Source of the DNA: Actinopolyspora saharensis
Lineage (GTDB): Bacteria; Actinomycetota; Actinomycetes; Mycobacteriales; Pseudonocardiaceae
Length of the DNA: 64,000 nucleotides
Direction: 5' to 3'
Assembly: GCF_900100925.1 (NCBI RefSeq)
Contig: NZ_FNKO01000002.1
Span: 434,001-498,000, forward strand
Positions 21,088 to 29,763 of the stretch are shown here, piece after piece (positions within the stretch are counted from its first letter, which is position 1; each line of letters begins with the position of its first letter). A program made the translations under genes and the position numbers. Under the pieces are notes generated by a model, which did not search any database, was not told where the DNA came from, and was given only the letters and a program-made list of their open reading frames with translations.

Positions 21088-21109
21088 GTCGAGCACGGCA
21101 GTGCTCGAC
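21088..21109 (-). terminator. Hairpin 20 nt beyond the thioredoxin-TPR stop
   Basis: GTCGAGCAC-ggca-GTGCTCGAC is a perfect 9-bp stem with a 4-nt loop directly downstream of the minus-strand gene. No T-tract follows. Confidence 0.6.
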
Positions 21110-21128
21110 CACGGCAGGGCCGCACCGG

Positions 21129-22106
21129 TCAGAACAGGGCGTTGGCCAGGGAACGACGCGCGTTGGCGACCCGCTGGTCCCCATCGGGGAACAGACCGAA
21201 CATCTCCAGCAGCTCCTCGCGAACGCGGTCGCGATCGCCCCCGGAAGTACGCCGGACCACACCGATCAGCCTGTTGAACGCGTCCTCGACCCGCTGCTGC
21301 GCCAGTTCCGCGTCCGCTGCGGCGAGCTGGGTGTCCACGTCGTCCGGACTCCCCTCGGCACGCTCGATGGCCGCGGGATCGGCGTTCTCCGCCCTGGCCG
21401 TGAACCGGACCTGCGCCAGCGCGGCCTTGGCCTGCTCGTTGTCCGGCTCGGCCTCCAGGATCCGCTGGTAGGCCTGCTCGGCGGCGGCGTACTCGCCCCG
21501 CTCCAGCGCCTCCTCGGCCGCGGTGAAGCGGGAGTCCTCCTGCTCGGCCTCCTCACCGGTCGCCTCCTCGGCGGCGCGGATCCCCGGAAGCTGATCGCGT
21601 TGCGCGTCGAGGATCGAGTTGATCCACTGCCTGATCTGCTCCTCGGGCTGCGCACCGGCGAAGGCCTCGACCGGCTGACCGCCCGCTATCGCGATCACCG
21701 TCGGGATGGACTGCGCTCCGAACAACTGCGCGATGCGCTGGTTGGCGTCCACGTCGATCGTGGCGAGCACCCAGGCGCCCCCGCCTTCGCGGGCCAATTT
21801 CTCCAGCACCGGGGAGAGCTGCTTGCACGGCTGGCACCAACTCGCCCACAGGTCCACCACAACGGGGACCTGCATGGAGCGGTCGACCACTTCGGCCTGG
21901 AAGTTGGACTCGGTGACCTCGACGATCGCGGAGTCGCCGCCCTTCGAGCCACCGCCCTTCGAACCGGAGCCCGCCGACTGCTGCGCCTCCGGGCGCGACT
22001 CGGCCCGGTTCTTCAGCGCCGAGAGGTCCATCGCTCCCGCCATCGTGGCGGAAGCCGGTGCGCTCTGCTGTGCATCAGGGTTTTGCCGTGGATCAGGCCT
22101 TGTCAC
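21129..22106 (-). CDS. Thioredoxin-domain protein with TPR tail (CnoX-like)
   Basis: Protein of 325 aa. A disordered Ser/Gly/Gln-rich N-terminus precedes a thioredoxin fold (about 60-170) with active site WCQPC (90-94) and the cis-proline segment SIPTV. The C-terminal part has TPR-like helices ([31 protein letters not shown]) and a conserved end, [23 protein letters not shown]. This matches the co-chaperedoxin CnoX/YbbN type, which combines redox protection with chaperone hand-off. Mycobacterium tuberculosis has the equivalent gene (Rv1324) in the same block. GTG start; an internal ATG at residue 22 is an alternative. Confidence 0.88.
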   Translation of the reverse strand: MTRPDPRQNPDAQQSAPASATMAGAMDLSALKNRAESRPEAQQSAGSGSKGGGSKGGDSAIVEVTESNFQAEVVDRSMQVPVVVDLWASWCQPCKQLSPVLEKLAREGGGAWVLATIDVDANQRIAQLFGAQSIPTVIAIAGGQPVEAFAGAQPEEQIRQWINSILDAQRDQLPGIRAAEEATGEEAEQEDSRFTAAEEALERGEYAAAEQAYQRILEAEPDNEQAKAALAQVRFTARAENADPAAIERAEGSPDDVDTQLAAADAELAQQRVEDAFNRLIGVVRRTSGGDRDRVREELLEMFGLFPDGDQRVANARRSLANALF

Positions 22107-22418
22107 ACCACCATCGTGACACGTCGCGCACCCGCGGTCCCACTCCCACCCCGATTCGGTTTCCCCACCGTTGCCCGGTCAACGGAAAAGCTGTTCACGC
22201 AACGCACAGCAGGACCCGAAGACCTACACGACCAAGGGACAACTGATCACTCGTTCAGGTGGCTTTGCCGGAATCCCCCTCATCTTTGGCGGATGCGGCG
22301 CCGAATTCACTCACGAGTCCGCGGTGCGGAGAGCACGCATTCAGCGCTCTGACCGCCACTCAGTAGGGACTCGATCGGGAAAATTCCCTACCCGCAAGTA
22401 CGACGAGAGGTACCAATA
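22107..22418. other. Divergent promoter region, thioredoxin-TPR and chaplin-like gene
   Basis: Non-coding. Toward the secreted-peptide gene it holds an inverted repeat GTAGGGA / TCCCTAC (22363-22369 and 22385-22391), which would form a hairpin in the leader about 28 nt before the start codon, then a GAGAGG ribosome site. No clear -35/-10 pair stands out. Confidence 0.45.
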
Positions 22419-22676
22419 GTGCGTATTGCAACCCGTGTTGCCGGTGCAGCCGGTGTCGCCGCCATGGGCATGATGACCCTGGGAACGGCCGCGTTCGCTG
22501 ACACCGCCGACAACGACGGCATCAACGCGGTCGACGACAACAACATCAGCGCCGTGCCGGTCCAGGCCTGCGGGAACGACATCGGCGCCGTTGTCGGTGT
22601 GATCGCGGAGGTCCTGTCGCCCGAGTCCTCCCAGTGCGTCAACGCACCGGTCGTCGACCACCCGATGAGCAAGTGA
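22419..22676 (+). CDS. Small secreted chaplin-like peptide
   Basis: 85-aa exported peptide. The N-terminal 27 residues form a Sec signal ending TAAFA-DT. The mature part of about 58 residues reads NNISAVPVQACGNDIG, then a hydrophobic stretch, then SSQCVNAPVVDHP. The order VPVQ-CGN-(hydrophobic Gly/Val)-CVN with two Cys is the chaplin pattern seen in surface-active amyloid proteins that coat aerial hyphae and spores. The match is by pattern only; another actinobacterial small secreted family is possible. GTG start with GAGAGG upstream, and a hairpin terminator follows. Confidence 0.72.
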   Translation: MRIATRVAGAAGVAAMGMMTLGTAAFADTADNDGINAVDDNNISAVPVQACGNDIGAVVGVIAEVLSPESSQCVNAPVVDHPMSK

Positions 22677-22699
22677 TCCGGTAGCCGAATCTTTCACGG

Positions 22700-22728
22700 G
22701 GCGGTGTCGCGGTCTCCCCGACACCGCC
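22700..22728 (+). terminator. Terminator after the chaplin-like gene
   Basis: GGCGGTGTCG pairs perfectly with CGACACCGCC across a 9-nt loop, starting 23 nt after the stop codon. Confidence 0.65.
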
Positions 22729-22788
22729 TCCGCGGGGATCCTGTCCTCCCGAGACGGCACTCGGACGGTCCCTCCGGGAGAAGGGGGA

Positions 22789-23091
22789 TCATTCCTCCTC
22801 GAGCCGCTGCTCGACCCGCTCCACCTTCTCCCGGAGCTGGTTCGTGTGCCCGGGACGGATGTCCGCCTTGATGACGAGACTCGTACGCGGTGCCCGCGCG
22901 GAGACCGCTTCGGTCGCGCGGCGGACCACCTCCATGACTTCCTCCCACTCCCCTTCTATCGTGGTGAACATGGCGTTCGTCTCGTGCGGAAGCCCGGATT
23001 CGCGGACGATCCGCACGGCCTCGGCGACGGCGGCGCTGACGCCGTCCGACTCCCCCGCACCCGAGGGCGCCACGCTGAACGCGACCAACAT
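22789..23091 (-). CDS. MTH1187/YqgV family thiamine-binding-type protein
   Basis: Small cytosolic protein (100 aa) of the MTH1187/YqgV (formerly DUF77) family, whose members form ferredoxin-like tetramers and bind thiamine or related ligands. Typical segments are [40 protein letters not shown] and [10 protein letters not shown]. The ATG chosen has AGGAG 8 nt upstream; a GTG two codons earlier has poor spacing. No thiamine genes are nearby, so the ligand is inferred from the family. Confidence 0.88.
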   Translation of the reverse strand: MLVAFSVAPSGAGESDGVSAAVAEAVRIVRESGLPHETNAMFTTIEGEWEEVMEVVRRATEAVSARAPRTSLVIKADIRPGHTNQLREKVERVEQRLEEE

Positions 23092-23245
23092 CTCCACATC
23101 TCCTGACTACGGGCCGCTCGCCCGTCGTGATTTCGTAACCTGCGCCACGGGAACCTATCGACGTTCCGGGACGAAGGCATTCCGCACGCCCCGCTCCGCC
23201 GGCCTCGAACTCCCCGTGTCGCCCGTTCGTGCAAGTGCCCGCTGC

Positions 23246-23251
23246 TAGCGT
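23246..23251 (+). promoter_or_regulatory. -10 box for a near-leaderless marR mRNA
   Basis: TAGCGT ends 8 nt before the ATG, with no ribosome site between. Confidence 0.45.
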
Positions 23252-23259
23252 CGAATGTC

Positions 23260-23760
23260 ATGAGCCCCCGTCAACCGCTGCCCTTCGACCCCATAGCCCG
23301 TGCGGCCGATATCTGGTCCCAACGCGTCGGCCCCTCCTCGACGATGGCCGCGGTGACCAGCATCATGCGGGTCCAACAGATTCTGCAGTCGGAGGTCGAC
23401 GCGGCGCTCCGACCGCACAACCTCACCTTCGCCCGGTACGAGGCCCTCGTGCTGCTGACCTTCTCCCGCCAGGGCAGCCTCCCGATGCGCGTCATGGGCG
23501 ACCGGCTGCAGCTGCATCCGACCAGCGTCACCAACATCGTCGACCGGCTGGAGGCGGACGAACTCGTCCGGCGGATCCCGCATCCGACCGACCGGCGCAC
23601 CACGCTCGTGGAAGTCACCGACAGCGGGCGCGAGCTGACGGACAAGGCCACCGAGTCGGTGACCGCCGTGAACTTCGGGCTCACCGGGATAACCGAACGG
23701 CAGACCCGACAACTCACCGAGCTCCTGGGCAAAGTGCGGCAGTCCGCGGGCGACTTCTGA
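23260..23760 (+). CDS. MarR family transcriptional regulator
   Basis: Winged-helix repressor of 166 aa. The central domain (about 50-125) shows the MarR fold: RYEALVLLTFSRQGSLPMRVMGDRLQLHPTSV as helix-turn-helix, then LEADELVRRIPHPTDRRTTLVEVT as the wing with its conserved DxR. N- and C-terminal helices provide the dimer interface. Ligand and targets cannot be deduced. It stands alone, divergent from the MTH1187-type gene, which is the most likely local target besides itself. Confidence 0.92.
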   Translation: MSPRQPLPFDPIARAADIWSQRVGPSSTMAAVTSIMRVQQILQSEVDAALRPHNLTFARYEALVLLTFSRQGSLPMRVMGDRLQLHPTSVTNIVDRLEADELVRRIPHPTDRRTTLVEVTDSGRELTDKATESVTAVNFGLTGITERQTRQLTELLGKVRQSAGDF

Positions 23761-24091
23761 ACGCGCCTCTCGCTCGCACGGATCGGGCAACGCGCTCCCG
23801 CACCTCGCGGGAACGCCGCCACAGTCGCCCCGAGGCGGGGAGGCGATCTCGACCGGGAGTCCGTGCGGGGCGGGCGAGCGCTCGCTCGATCAGGCAGCTC
23901 GGCGGACGAGCGAGGCCGGTCGCCTTCCACCACTCGCGCAACCGGCACCGCCGGGAGTGCTCAGCCGAGGGTCTCGCGAGGACGGCCGGCACGTGGCGTA
24001 GGTTCCTACTCGATGTGCCGGCTCCCGCAACGAGCCCCCGACTGAGATTCCCCGGGGAACCACCCGCGCGGACCGAGGCGGCGAAGTCCTA
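23761..24091. other. Convergent gap with repeat copy D
   Basis: Between the converging MarR and DUF3817 genes. The half nearest DUF3817 is repeat copy D. The left half is CG-rich with short CGAGCG / CGCTCG pairs, and no gene is seen. Confidence 0.55.
23941..24053 (-). repeat. Dispersed hairpin repeat, copy D
   Basis: Central stem GCCGGCAC / GTGCCGGC encloses GTAG-gttc-CTAC. The outer arms CTCAGCCG / CGACTGAG follow the copy-B subtype. Compared with copies A-C the central stem has changed on both sides in a pairing-preserving way. It ends 39 nt from the DUF3817 stop codon. Confidence 0.8.
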
Positions 24092-24451
24092 CTAGTTCAA
24101 CGCGCGCAGCGCCCCGATCAGCCGGGACCACGAGGTCGGCCCCAGCTCCTCGGGCGTACTCAGAAGTCCGCGCCGCAGAGCCCAGCGCTCGAACACCACC
24201 GAGGCGAAGGGCGGGACCGAGGCGACCAGCGCGAGAACCAGTACGCGGAAACTCCACCGCAGCGGTCCGTACGCGATCAGGCTCACCAACACGTAGGCGG
24301 TGAAGACCAGACCGTGCACCCAGCCCATGACGGTCACGCCCTCGGGTTGTCCGAACCCGTACTTGAAGACCATCGCGATGAGCAGCCCCGCCCACGAGAT
24401 CGCTTCGGCTACCGCGATCAGCCGGAACCATCCGACACAAGTCCTGAACAC
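24092..24451 (-). CDS. DUF3817 family membrane protein
   Basis: Small integral membrane protein (119 aa) of the DUF3817 family. About three hydrophobic helices are visible: LIAVAEAISWAGLLIAMVF, WVHGLVFTAYVLVSLIAYG and VLVLALVASVPPFASVVF. The family signature VMGWVHGLVF lies between them. The second of two in-frame GTG codons is chosen because the TACGGT -10 box at 24459-24464 places the transcript start on it; the first GTG overlaps that box. Divergent from dinB. Function unknown. Confidence 0.85.
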   Translation of the reverse strand: MFRTCVGWFRLIAVAEAISWAGLLIAMVFKYGFGQPEGVTVMGWVHGLVFTAYVLVSLIAYGPLRWSFRVLVLALVASVPPFASVVFERWALRRGLLSTPEELGPTSWSRLIGALRALN

Positions 24452-24458
24452 GCGGATC

Positions 24459-24464
24459 ACCGTA
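24459..24464 (-). promoter_or_regulatory. -10 box for a leaderless DUF3817 mRNA
   Basis: TACGGT, 7 nt before GTG on the minus strand. It overlaps the alternative upstream GTG, making that start unlikely. Confidence 0.45.
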
Positions 24465-24566
24465 TCTCGTGACGGGCGACACTCCTCGCGTGGCGTGCCC
24501 GGGAAAACATCGCACGATTCCGCGGGGTCGCTGGCCACTGTCGGGGATTTCTCGTTCAATGGCGAT

Positions 24567-26000
24567 ATGAACCGCTGGGTGCTGCACCTGGACATGGACG
24601 CCTTCTACGCGTCCGTGGAACAGTTCACCCGCCCCACTCTTCGCGGCCGTCCCCTGCTCGTAGGCGGGACCGGGCCGCGCGGAACCGTGGCCGGGGTGAG
24701 CTACCCGGCGCGGGAGTACGGGGTGCACTCGGCCATGCCGATGTGGGAGGCCCGGCGGCGGTGCCGAACTGCCGTGGTGCTCCCGCCCCGGTTCCGGCTC
24801 TACCGAACGTTGAGCGGGCGGGCCTTCACCATCGTCCGCGAAGTCGCGGGCAGGTTCGAGCAGGTCTCGATCGACGAGGCCTTCCTGGAGCCCCACGAGC
24901 TCGCCGGAGCGAGCCGGGAAGCGGTGGTGGAGTTCGCGGAGAAGCTCAGGGCCAGGGTGCGCGAGGAGGTCGGGGTGAACGCCTCCATCGGCGCAGGCTC
25001 GGGAAAGCAGCTGGCCAAGATCGCCTCGGGCATGGCCAAGCCGGACGGTTCGTTGATCGTTCCCGCCGAGGAGGAGAGCGGGCTGCTCGCCGGGCTCCCG
25101 GTGCGCAAGCTCTGGGGCATAGGGCCGATCGGGGAGTCGAAGCTGCACCGCATCGGTGTGCACACGATCGGGGAGCTGGCCGCGCTCAAACTCGGCGACG
25201 TGACCGCGCTGCTCGGTCAGGCCCACGGGACCGAACTGCACCGGCTGGCCCACGGGATCGACGAGCGTCCGGTGACCGAGCGGGCCGAGGCCAAGCAGGT
25301 CGGTGCCGAGACGACCTTCGACACCGATCGGACCGACCGAGGCGAGCTGGCGGAGGAGATAGCCGAGATGGCCGAGGCGGCGCACCGCAGGTTGATCGCC
25401 TCCGAACGAGCCGCCAGAACGGTCACTCTGAAGGTCCGGGACGCGGATTTCAGCACGATCAGCCGCTCCGAGACCTTCGCCTCGGCCACGGCCGACCGCG
25501 AGGAGCTGGCCGCGGCGGCCCGGAGACTGATCTCCGTCGCGGTCCACCCCGGTGTCCCCGTCCGGTTGGTGGGGGTCTCCTACTCCGGACTGACCACGGC
25601 CGAGCAGGCCGCGCTGTTCCCCACGCCCGAGGAGGCGACCGGACGGAAGGACGGCGCGGCGACGACGCCCGCACCACCCCCGGCGCCCCCGTCGCCCACC
25701 CCGCCGGACCCCCTGCGCGAGAGGTGGACCCAGGGCGACGACGTGCACCACCCGGACTGGGGGCACGGCTGGGTGCAGGGGTGCGGGCACGGCAGGGTGA
25801 CCGTGCGGTTCGAGACAGCCAGTGGCGGACCGGGAAGGGTGTGGACCTTCCCGTCCGAGACTCCCGAGCTGACCGCCGCGGACCCGCTGAACAGCCTCGG
25901 TGAGCACGCTCCCCAGGTGCTCGAGTTCGCCGAGGACGCGCCGCCGCAGGACCACTCCCCGGCCGGAACTTCCCTCGACCAGGGGTTCTCCCCGGGATGA
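24567..26000 (+). CDS. dinB: DNA polymerase IV (Y-family translesion polymerase)
   Basis: Y-family polymerase of 477 aa used for damage bypass. Catalytic carboxylates are in LDMDAFYASVE (D9, D11) and SIDEAF (D103, E104). YPAREYGVHSAMPM, SIGAGSGKQLAKIAS and the helix-hairpin-helix KLWGIGPIGESKLHRIGV are typical. Residues after about 395 form an added domain, GDDVHHPDWGHGWVQG followed by GRVTVRF, that resembles the small beta tail of some helicases and is found in a subset of actinobacterial DinB. A Pro-rich linker (about 370-392) precedes it. The start is the ATG giving the canonical N-terminus; the frame is open 89 codons further up without support. Confidence 0.94.
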   Translation: MNRWVLHLDMDAFYASVEQFTRPTLRGRPLLVGGTGPRGTVAGVSYPAREYGVHSAMPMWEARRRCRTAVVLPPRFRLYRTLSGRAFTIVREVAGRFEQVSIDEAFLEPHELAGASREAVVEFAEKLRARVREEVGVNASIGAGSGKQLAKIASGMAKPDGSLIVPAEEESGLLAGLPVRKLWGIGPIGESKLHRIGVHTIGELAALKLGDVTALLGQAHGTELHRLAHGIDERPVTERAEAKQVGAETTFDTDRTDRGELAEEIAEMAEAAHRRLIASERAARTVTLKVRDADFSTISRSETFASATADREELAAAARRLISVAVHPGVPVRLVGVSYSGLTTAEQAALFPTPEEATGRKDGAATTPAPPPAPPSPTPPDPLRERWTQGDDVHHPDWGHGWVQGCGHGRVTVRFETASGGPGRVWTFPSETPELTAADPLNSLGEHAPQVLEFAEDAPPQDHSPAGTSLDQGFSPG

Positions 26001-26030
26001 TCCCGCGCCCGGGCAGCTGGTGTCCTCCGC

Positions 26031-26660
26031 TCAGCCCTGCGGAGATGGGAGCCGACGCCGGTACTGACCGACCCAGGCTCGGGGCGCTGCGCTCTGCACC
26101 CCTCTCTCCAGCTGTTTGGGCAGCCTGCTCAGCGCGGGAAGGTGGAACCGGTAGCGCACCCCGGAAAGCCCCTGCATGGGCGGGGGCTCCTCCACCCTCC
26201 AGCGTTCCAGCTCGGGATGCCGCTCGGGAAAGAGCGGGTCGGCCGGGAACAGTTCCAGCGCGCGTCGCCGCTCCGGGTGCACGAGCCTGCGGTTCTCGAC
26301 GGGGCGCAACGCGCCGATGCCGACGGCGGTGACCTCCTCCCACGGCACCGCGAAGACCTCACCGTTGGTGCGGGGGTACAGCCCCCTGCTGTCCAGCAGG
26401 AAACCCCGACCGCTCAGCGATCCCCTGGAAGCGGCGATGAACCAGACGAAGCAAACCCCGAACACGATCTGCCAGAACCACAGCCAGAAGCCGCTCCCCG
26501 AACCGGCGAGGGCGGCAGCGCACAGCACGGTCAGGAACCCGCTGATTCCTCCTCCGACGAGGAGGTTGCGAAAGGCGGCCGCGCTGACGTCGACGTCACG
26601 GGCGTGCTCCCCGAGCAGCGCGGCACCCCTCGAGGATCGGCCCGGCTGCTGCTCGTTCAT
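26031..26660 (-). CDS. Hypothetical membrane protein with PH-like domain
   Basis: Protein of 209 aa, family not recognised. Two hydrophobic helices (about 34-54 and 58-78) precede a soluble part, GFLLDSRGLYPRTNGEVFAV then PWEEVTAVGIGAL, that looks like the beta-strand pattern of bacterial PH-like domains following membrane helices. The ATG used has GTGGAG at 5 nt. The frame continues 65 codons further to another ATG, and that extension is low-complexity, so the shorter form is preferred. Convergent with dinB, only 30 bp apart. Confidence 0.62.
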   Translation of the reverse strand: MNEQQPGRSSRGAALLGEHARDVDVSAAAFRNLLVGGGISGFLTVLCAAALAGSGSGFWLWFWQIVFGVCFVWFIAASRGSLSGRGFLLDSRGLYPRTNGEVFAVPWEEVTAVGIGALRPVENRRLVHPERRRALELFPADPLFPERHPELERWRVEEPPPMQGLSGVRYRFHLPALSRLPKQLERGVQSAAPRAWVGQYRRRLPSPQG

Positions 26661-27011
26661 CGGCTCCACGCGCGTCGCGGAGGGGGGACCCCCGCGGTCG
26701 CCGGCTCGCGTACCCGGTGGTTCCGCGTCGTGTCCCGGGGCGACCTTGCGGCGCTCGACCACGGTCTCCTGCTGAGCGAGAGTGCGGTACGGGGCCGTGC
26801 TGCCCTCCGCGTTCCCACGATCGGCGCGTTGCCATCCACCGGGTAGCCACTTCATGGGGACAGAATATCCCCACTGCGCGTGGTCGAACCGCACGGCGAG
26901 CGCGATCTCCGGGACGGACGGGGCGAAACTCGGGGGATCCCCCAGGGGTCGGTCGGCCCCTCCGAACCGGAACGACCCGACCGACCCCGAGCGGTCACCC
27001 GCCGGGAGCGC
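26661..27011 (-). other. Gap between thiolase and PH-like gene
   Basis: Apart from the thiolase terminator this holds an unsupported open frame that would extend the PH-like protein N-terminally. A short inverted repeat GGGGA / TCCCC lies near 26860-26876. No clear promoter is seen. Confidence 0.4.
26945..26988 (-). terminator. Terminator of the thiolase gene
   Basis: GGGGTCGGTCGG pairs perfectly (12 bp) with CCGACCGACCCC across a 20-nt loop, beginning 23 nt after the thiolase stop. Confidence 0.65.
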
Positions 27012-28208
27012 TCACGCCTTCTCGTCGCCGGGGACGTGCAACAGCAGGGCATCCCCCTGGCCACCACCGCCGCACAGCGCGGCGGCGCCGTCCCCGCCAC
27101 CCCGGCGGTTCAGCTCGAGGGCCAGGTGCAGCGCCAAACGGGCACCGGACATCCCGATCGGGTGTCCCAGCGCGATGGCCCCGCCGTTGACGTTGACCCG
27201 CTCCGCGTCCAGGCCGAGCGCGCGGGTGGAGGCGATGCCGACTGCGGCGAAGGCCTCGTTGATCTCCACCAGGTCCAGCTCGGAAGCCTCCCGTCCGGCG
27301 CGGGCGCACGCCCTGCCGATCGCGTTGGACGGTTGCTCGTGCAGGCTCGCGTCCGGTCCGGCCACGACACCGTGCTTGCCGATCTCGGCCAGCCAGCTCA
27401 GCCCCAGCTGCTCGGCCCGCGACTTGCGCATCACCACGACCGCGGCGGCCCCGTCCGAGATCTGCGAGGCGGTTCCGGCCGTGATCGTTCCCTCCGCGTC
27501 GAAGGCGGGGCGCAGCTTGCCCAGGCCTTCCGCCGTGGTGTCCGCGCGGATCCCCTCGTCCGCGTCGACCAGCAGCGCCTCCCCCTTCCGCTGGGGAACG
27601 GTGACCGGTTCGATCTCCTCGGCGAACACCCCGCGCTCAGCCGCGGCTCCGGCCCGCTGGTGCGACCGGGCGGCGAACGCGTCCTGCTCCTGGCGGGTCA
27701 GCCCGTAGTGGGAGTTGTACTTCTCGGTGGAGGCCCCCATGGCCATCTGGTCGAACGCGCAGAACAAGCCGTCGTTGGCCATGTGGTCGAGCATCCGCAC
27801 GTCGCCGTACTTGAAGCCTTCGCGCGACTTGCCGAGCAGGTGCGGGGCCTGCGTCATGGACTCCTGGCCACCGGCAACGACGACGTCGAACTCGCCCGCC
27901 CTGATCTGCTGATCGGCGAGCGCGACGGCGTCCAGCCCGGAAAGACAGACCTTGTTGACCGTCAGAGCGGGCACGTCCATCCCGATGCCCGCCTCCACGG
28001 CCGCCTGCCGAGCGGGGATCTGGCCCGCGCCCGCCGTGAGCACCTGCCCCATGATCGTGTAATCGACCTGGCTCGGCTCCACTCCGGCCCTGCGCAGGGC
28101 CGCCTTGATGGCCACACCACCGAGCTGGGCCCCGGAGAAGTCCTTCAACGAGCCGAGCAACCGGCCCATCGGCGTGCGAGCCCCGGCCACGATCACGGAA
28201 CTTTCCAC
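27012..28208 (-). CDS. Acetyl-CoA C-acetyltransferase (thiolase, FadA4/AtoB type)
   Basis: Biosynthetic-type thiolase (398 aa) interconverting two acetyl-CoA and acetoacetyl-CoA. The nucleophilic cysteine is in [10 protein letters not shown] (C88), the active-site histidine in [12 protein letters not shown] (H349) and the second cysteine in [11 protein letters not shown] (C379). The GTG start has GGAGG 6 nt upstream. Divergent from the methylmalonyl-CoA epimerase gene, the same neighbour as in Mycobacterium tuberculosis (Rv1323 fadA4 beside Rv1322A). A strong hairpin follows the stop. Confidence 0.94.
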   Translation of the reverse strand: MESSVIVAGARTPMGRLLGSLKDFSGAQLGGVAIKAALRRAGVEPSQVDYTIMGQVLTAGAGQIPARQAAVEAGIGMDVPALTVNKVCLSGLDAVALADQQIRAGEFDVVVAGGQESMTQAPHLLGKSREGFKYGDVRMLDHMANDGLFCAFDQMAMGASTEKYNSHYGLTRQEQDAFAARSHQRAGAAAERGVFAEEIEPVTVPQRKGEALLVDADEGIRADTTAEGLGKLRPAFDAEGTITAGTASQISDGAAAVVVMRKSRAEQLGLSWLAEIGKHGVVAGPDASLHEQPSNAIGRACARAGREASELDLVEINEAFAAVGIASTRALGLDAERVNVNGGAIALGHPIGMSGARLALHLALELNRRGGGDGAAALCGGGGQGDALLLHVPGDEKA

Positions 28209-28374
28209 GACTGCCTCCCTTGCGAACGCGCTGGACGTGACGAGGGCGCCACCTCGAACGGCCACCATGATGACCCGCCCCGCTCGGTCGGGGCCATACC
28301 CGCGAGCAACGCTCCGCCGAGTTGTGATCCGCCGCACAAGCGTGCACGAGTTACCCGGGAAGAGGGTTCGGAGT

Positions 28375-28380
28375 TAGGCT
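28375..28380 (+). promoter_or_regulatory. -10 box for a leaderless mce mRNA
   Basis: TAGGCT ends 7 nt before the ATG. The spacing and sequence are nearly the same as for the cobalamin adenosyltransferase gene. Confidence 0.55.
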
Positions 28381-28387
28381 TTCTCCC

Positions 28388-28828
28388 ATGCGGGAGGAAC
28401 TCGGCGGACTGGTAAGCGCGATCGACCACGTGGGCATCGCCGTTGCCGATCTCGACGAAGCGGTGGACTTCCACCGGAGGACCTTCGGACTGGTGCCCAC
28501 GCACCAGGAGGTCAACGAGGACCAGGGGGTGCGCGAGGCGATGCTCGCGGCCCCCGGGGAAGGCCCTGGGGCCACACGGGTCCAGCTGCTCGCTCCGGCG
28601 CGCGAGGACTCGACCATCGCCAAGTTCCTGGATCGGAACGGGCCCGGGCTGCAGCAGCTGGCCTTCCGGGTGACCGACGTCGAGGCCGCCTGCGAGCGTC
28701 TCCGGGAGCGGGGCACCCGGCTGCTGTTCGAAACGCCTCGCCGGGGGACGGCCGACAGCAGAGTGAACTTCGTCCACCCGAAGGACGCGGGCGGTGTCCT
28801 GGTCGAACTGGTCCAGCCCGCCGAGTAG
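28388..28828 (+). CDS. mce: Methylmalonyl-CoA epimerase
   Basis: Vicinal-oxygen-chelate fold enzyme (146 aa) that interconverts the (2R)- and (2S)-methylmalonyl-CoA epimers, the step linking propionyl-CoA carboxylase to the B12-dependent mutase. Family marks: DHVGIAVADLDEAVDFH with metal-ligand H14, RVQLLAP, GPGLQQLAFRV and a C-terminal VLVELVQP carrying a glutamate ligand. The start is set by the TAGGCT -10 box 7 nt upstream. It is connected to the adenosyltransferase gene at 48.6 kb, which supplies the mutase cofactor. Confidence 0.94.
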   Translation: MREELGGLVSAIDHVGIAVADLDEAVDFHRRTFGLVPTHQEVNEDQGVREAMLAAPGEGPGATRVQLLAPAREDSTIAKFLDRNGPGLQQLAFRVTDVEAACERLRERGTRLLFETPRRGTADSRVNFVHPKDAGGVLVELVQPAE

Positions 28829-28931
28829 GGCCGCTCGTCCCCAGCCGACACGCCCCTCGTAGGGGGACTCCCGACCGGGGCGCCCCACCAACGCCAATGC
28901 TCTGAGCCCGAGCGAGGGAACCCGCCGACTC

Positions 28932-29546
28932 TCACCTCTCCTCGGCACTCCGCCCTGCTCCCAGAGCGCGCGCTATCAGCCTGATCTCCCGATCCAGTTC
29001 CACACCGTTGGCCCGCAGCCGGGCCGTCGCGTGATCGTGGTTGATCGCCCTGGCCAGCAGCACCGAGGCGGTGTCGATGTCGCCCGGCGCCCCTCCGGGC
29101 AGGGCTCCCTCGATCACGTGTCGCGTCTGTTCCACGATCTGCTGGAAGCGCCGGTTCAGCGCGCTGCGGACCGCCTCGTGCGTGTCCGCCTCGCGCCAGA
29201 GCAGGTGACTGAGCGGCAGCGAGGAGCGCAGTCTGCGGTCCAGCTCGCCGACCAGGGCGCGCAGGCTGCCCGTCAGGTCGCCGCGCACCACCACTTCCTC
29301 GCTGCGAATCCGCTGCTCCGGGAGCCGCTCGACCAGAGCGACCAGGATGTCCTCCTTGCGCTTGAAGTAGTAGTGGATCAGTCCTTTGGGGACCTGGGCG
29401 TTCTCCGCGATCCGCGAGGTCGGGGTGGCGTCGTAACCGCGCTCGGCGAACAGCTCGCCCGCTGCTTCCAGGATGCGCTCCCTGGCCAACCCCGCGTTCG
29501 AGTCCTCCCGGTCCCGCGCGGGCTCGATCTCGGCTTCGGTAGTCAT
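28932..29546 (-). CDS. TetR family transcriptional regulator
   Basis: TetR-type repressor (204 aa). The helix-turn-helix lies at about 22-68: RERILEAAGELFAERGYDAT, then TSRIAENAQVPKGLIHYYFKR. The rest is an all-helical ligand-binding and dimer domain. The ATG has GGGAGG at 7 nt; the frame is open upstream but without a ribosome site. It converges on mce and is preceded by a 217-bp spacer to the SPW gene. Ligand unknown; the neighbouring acyl-CoA genes make a fatty-acyl ligand conceivable. Confidence 0.92.
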   Translation of the reverse strand: MTTEAEIEPARDREDSNAGLARERILEAAGELFAERGYDATPTSRIAENAQVPKGLIHYYFKRKEDILVALVERLPEQRIRSEEVVVRGDLTGSLRALVGELDRRLRSSLPLSHLLWREADTHEAVRSALNRRFQQIVEQTRHVIEGALPGGAPGDIDTASVLLARAINHDHATARLRANGVELDREIRLIARALGAGRSAEER

Positions 29547-29763
29547 GATCACGCCCTCCCGGGGGCTGCACGTCGACGGAAACCGCACCGCTCGCCCCGA
29601 CCGGAGGCCGAACACCGGAAGCCCGGGATGGACCGGACCCGGTCCACCCCGGAACCTCGATCTCGCCCGGCGCGACCGAACGGTGAGCGAAAACACATCC
29701 GATGACAACATCCCCGTCCCGGAGGGTGCGGAGCACGGCTCTCGGGAGCGGACGAGGAATCGT

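Noticed and set aside
26661..26894. N-terminal extension of the PH-like membrane protein
   Set aside because: Low-complexity sequence without helices; the downstream ATG has a good GTGGAG site. Kept as a possibility only.
28829..28931. Possible repeat copy between mce and the TetR gene (CCCCTCGTAGGGGGA)
   Set aside because: Only a short local hairpin; it lacks the GTAG-N4-CTAC core and the conserved internal loop.
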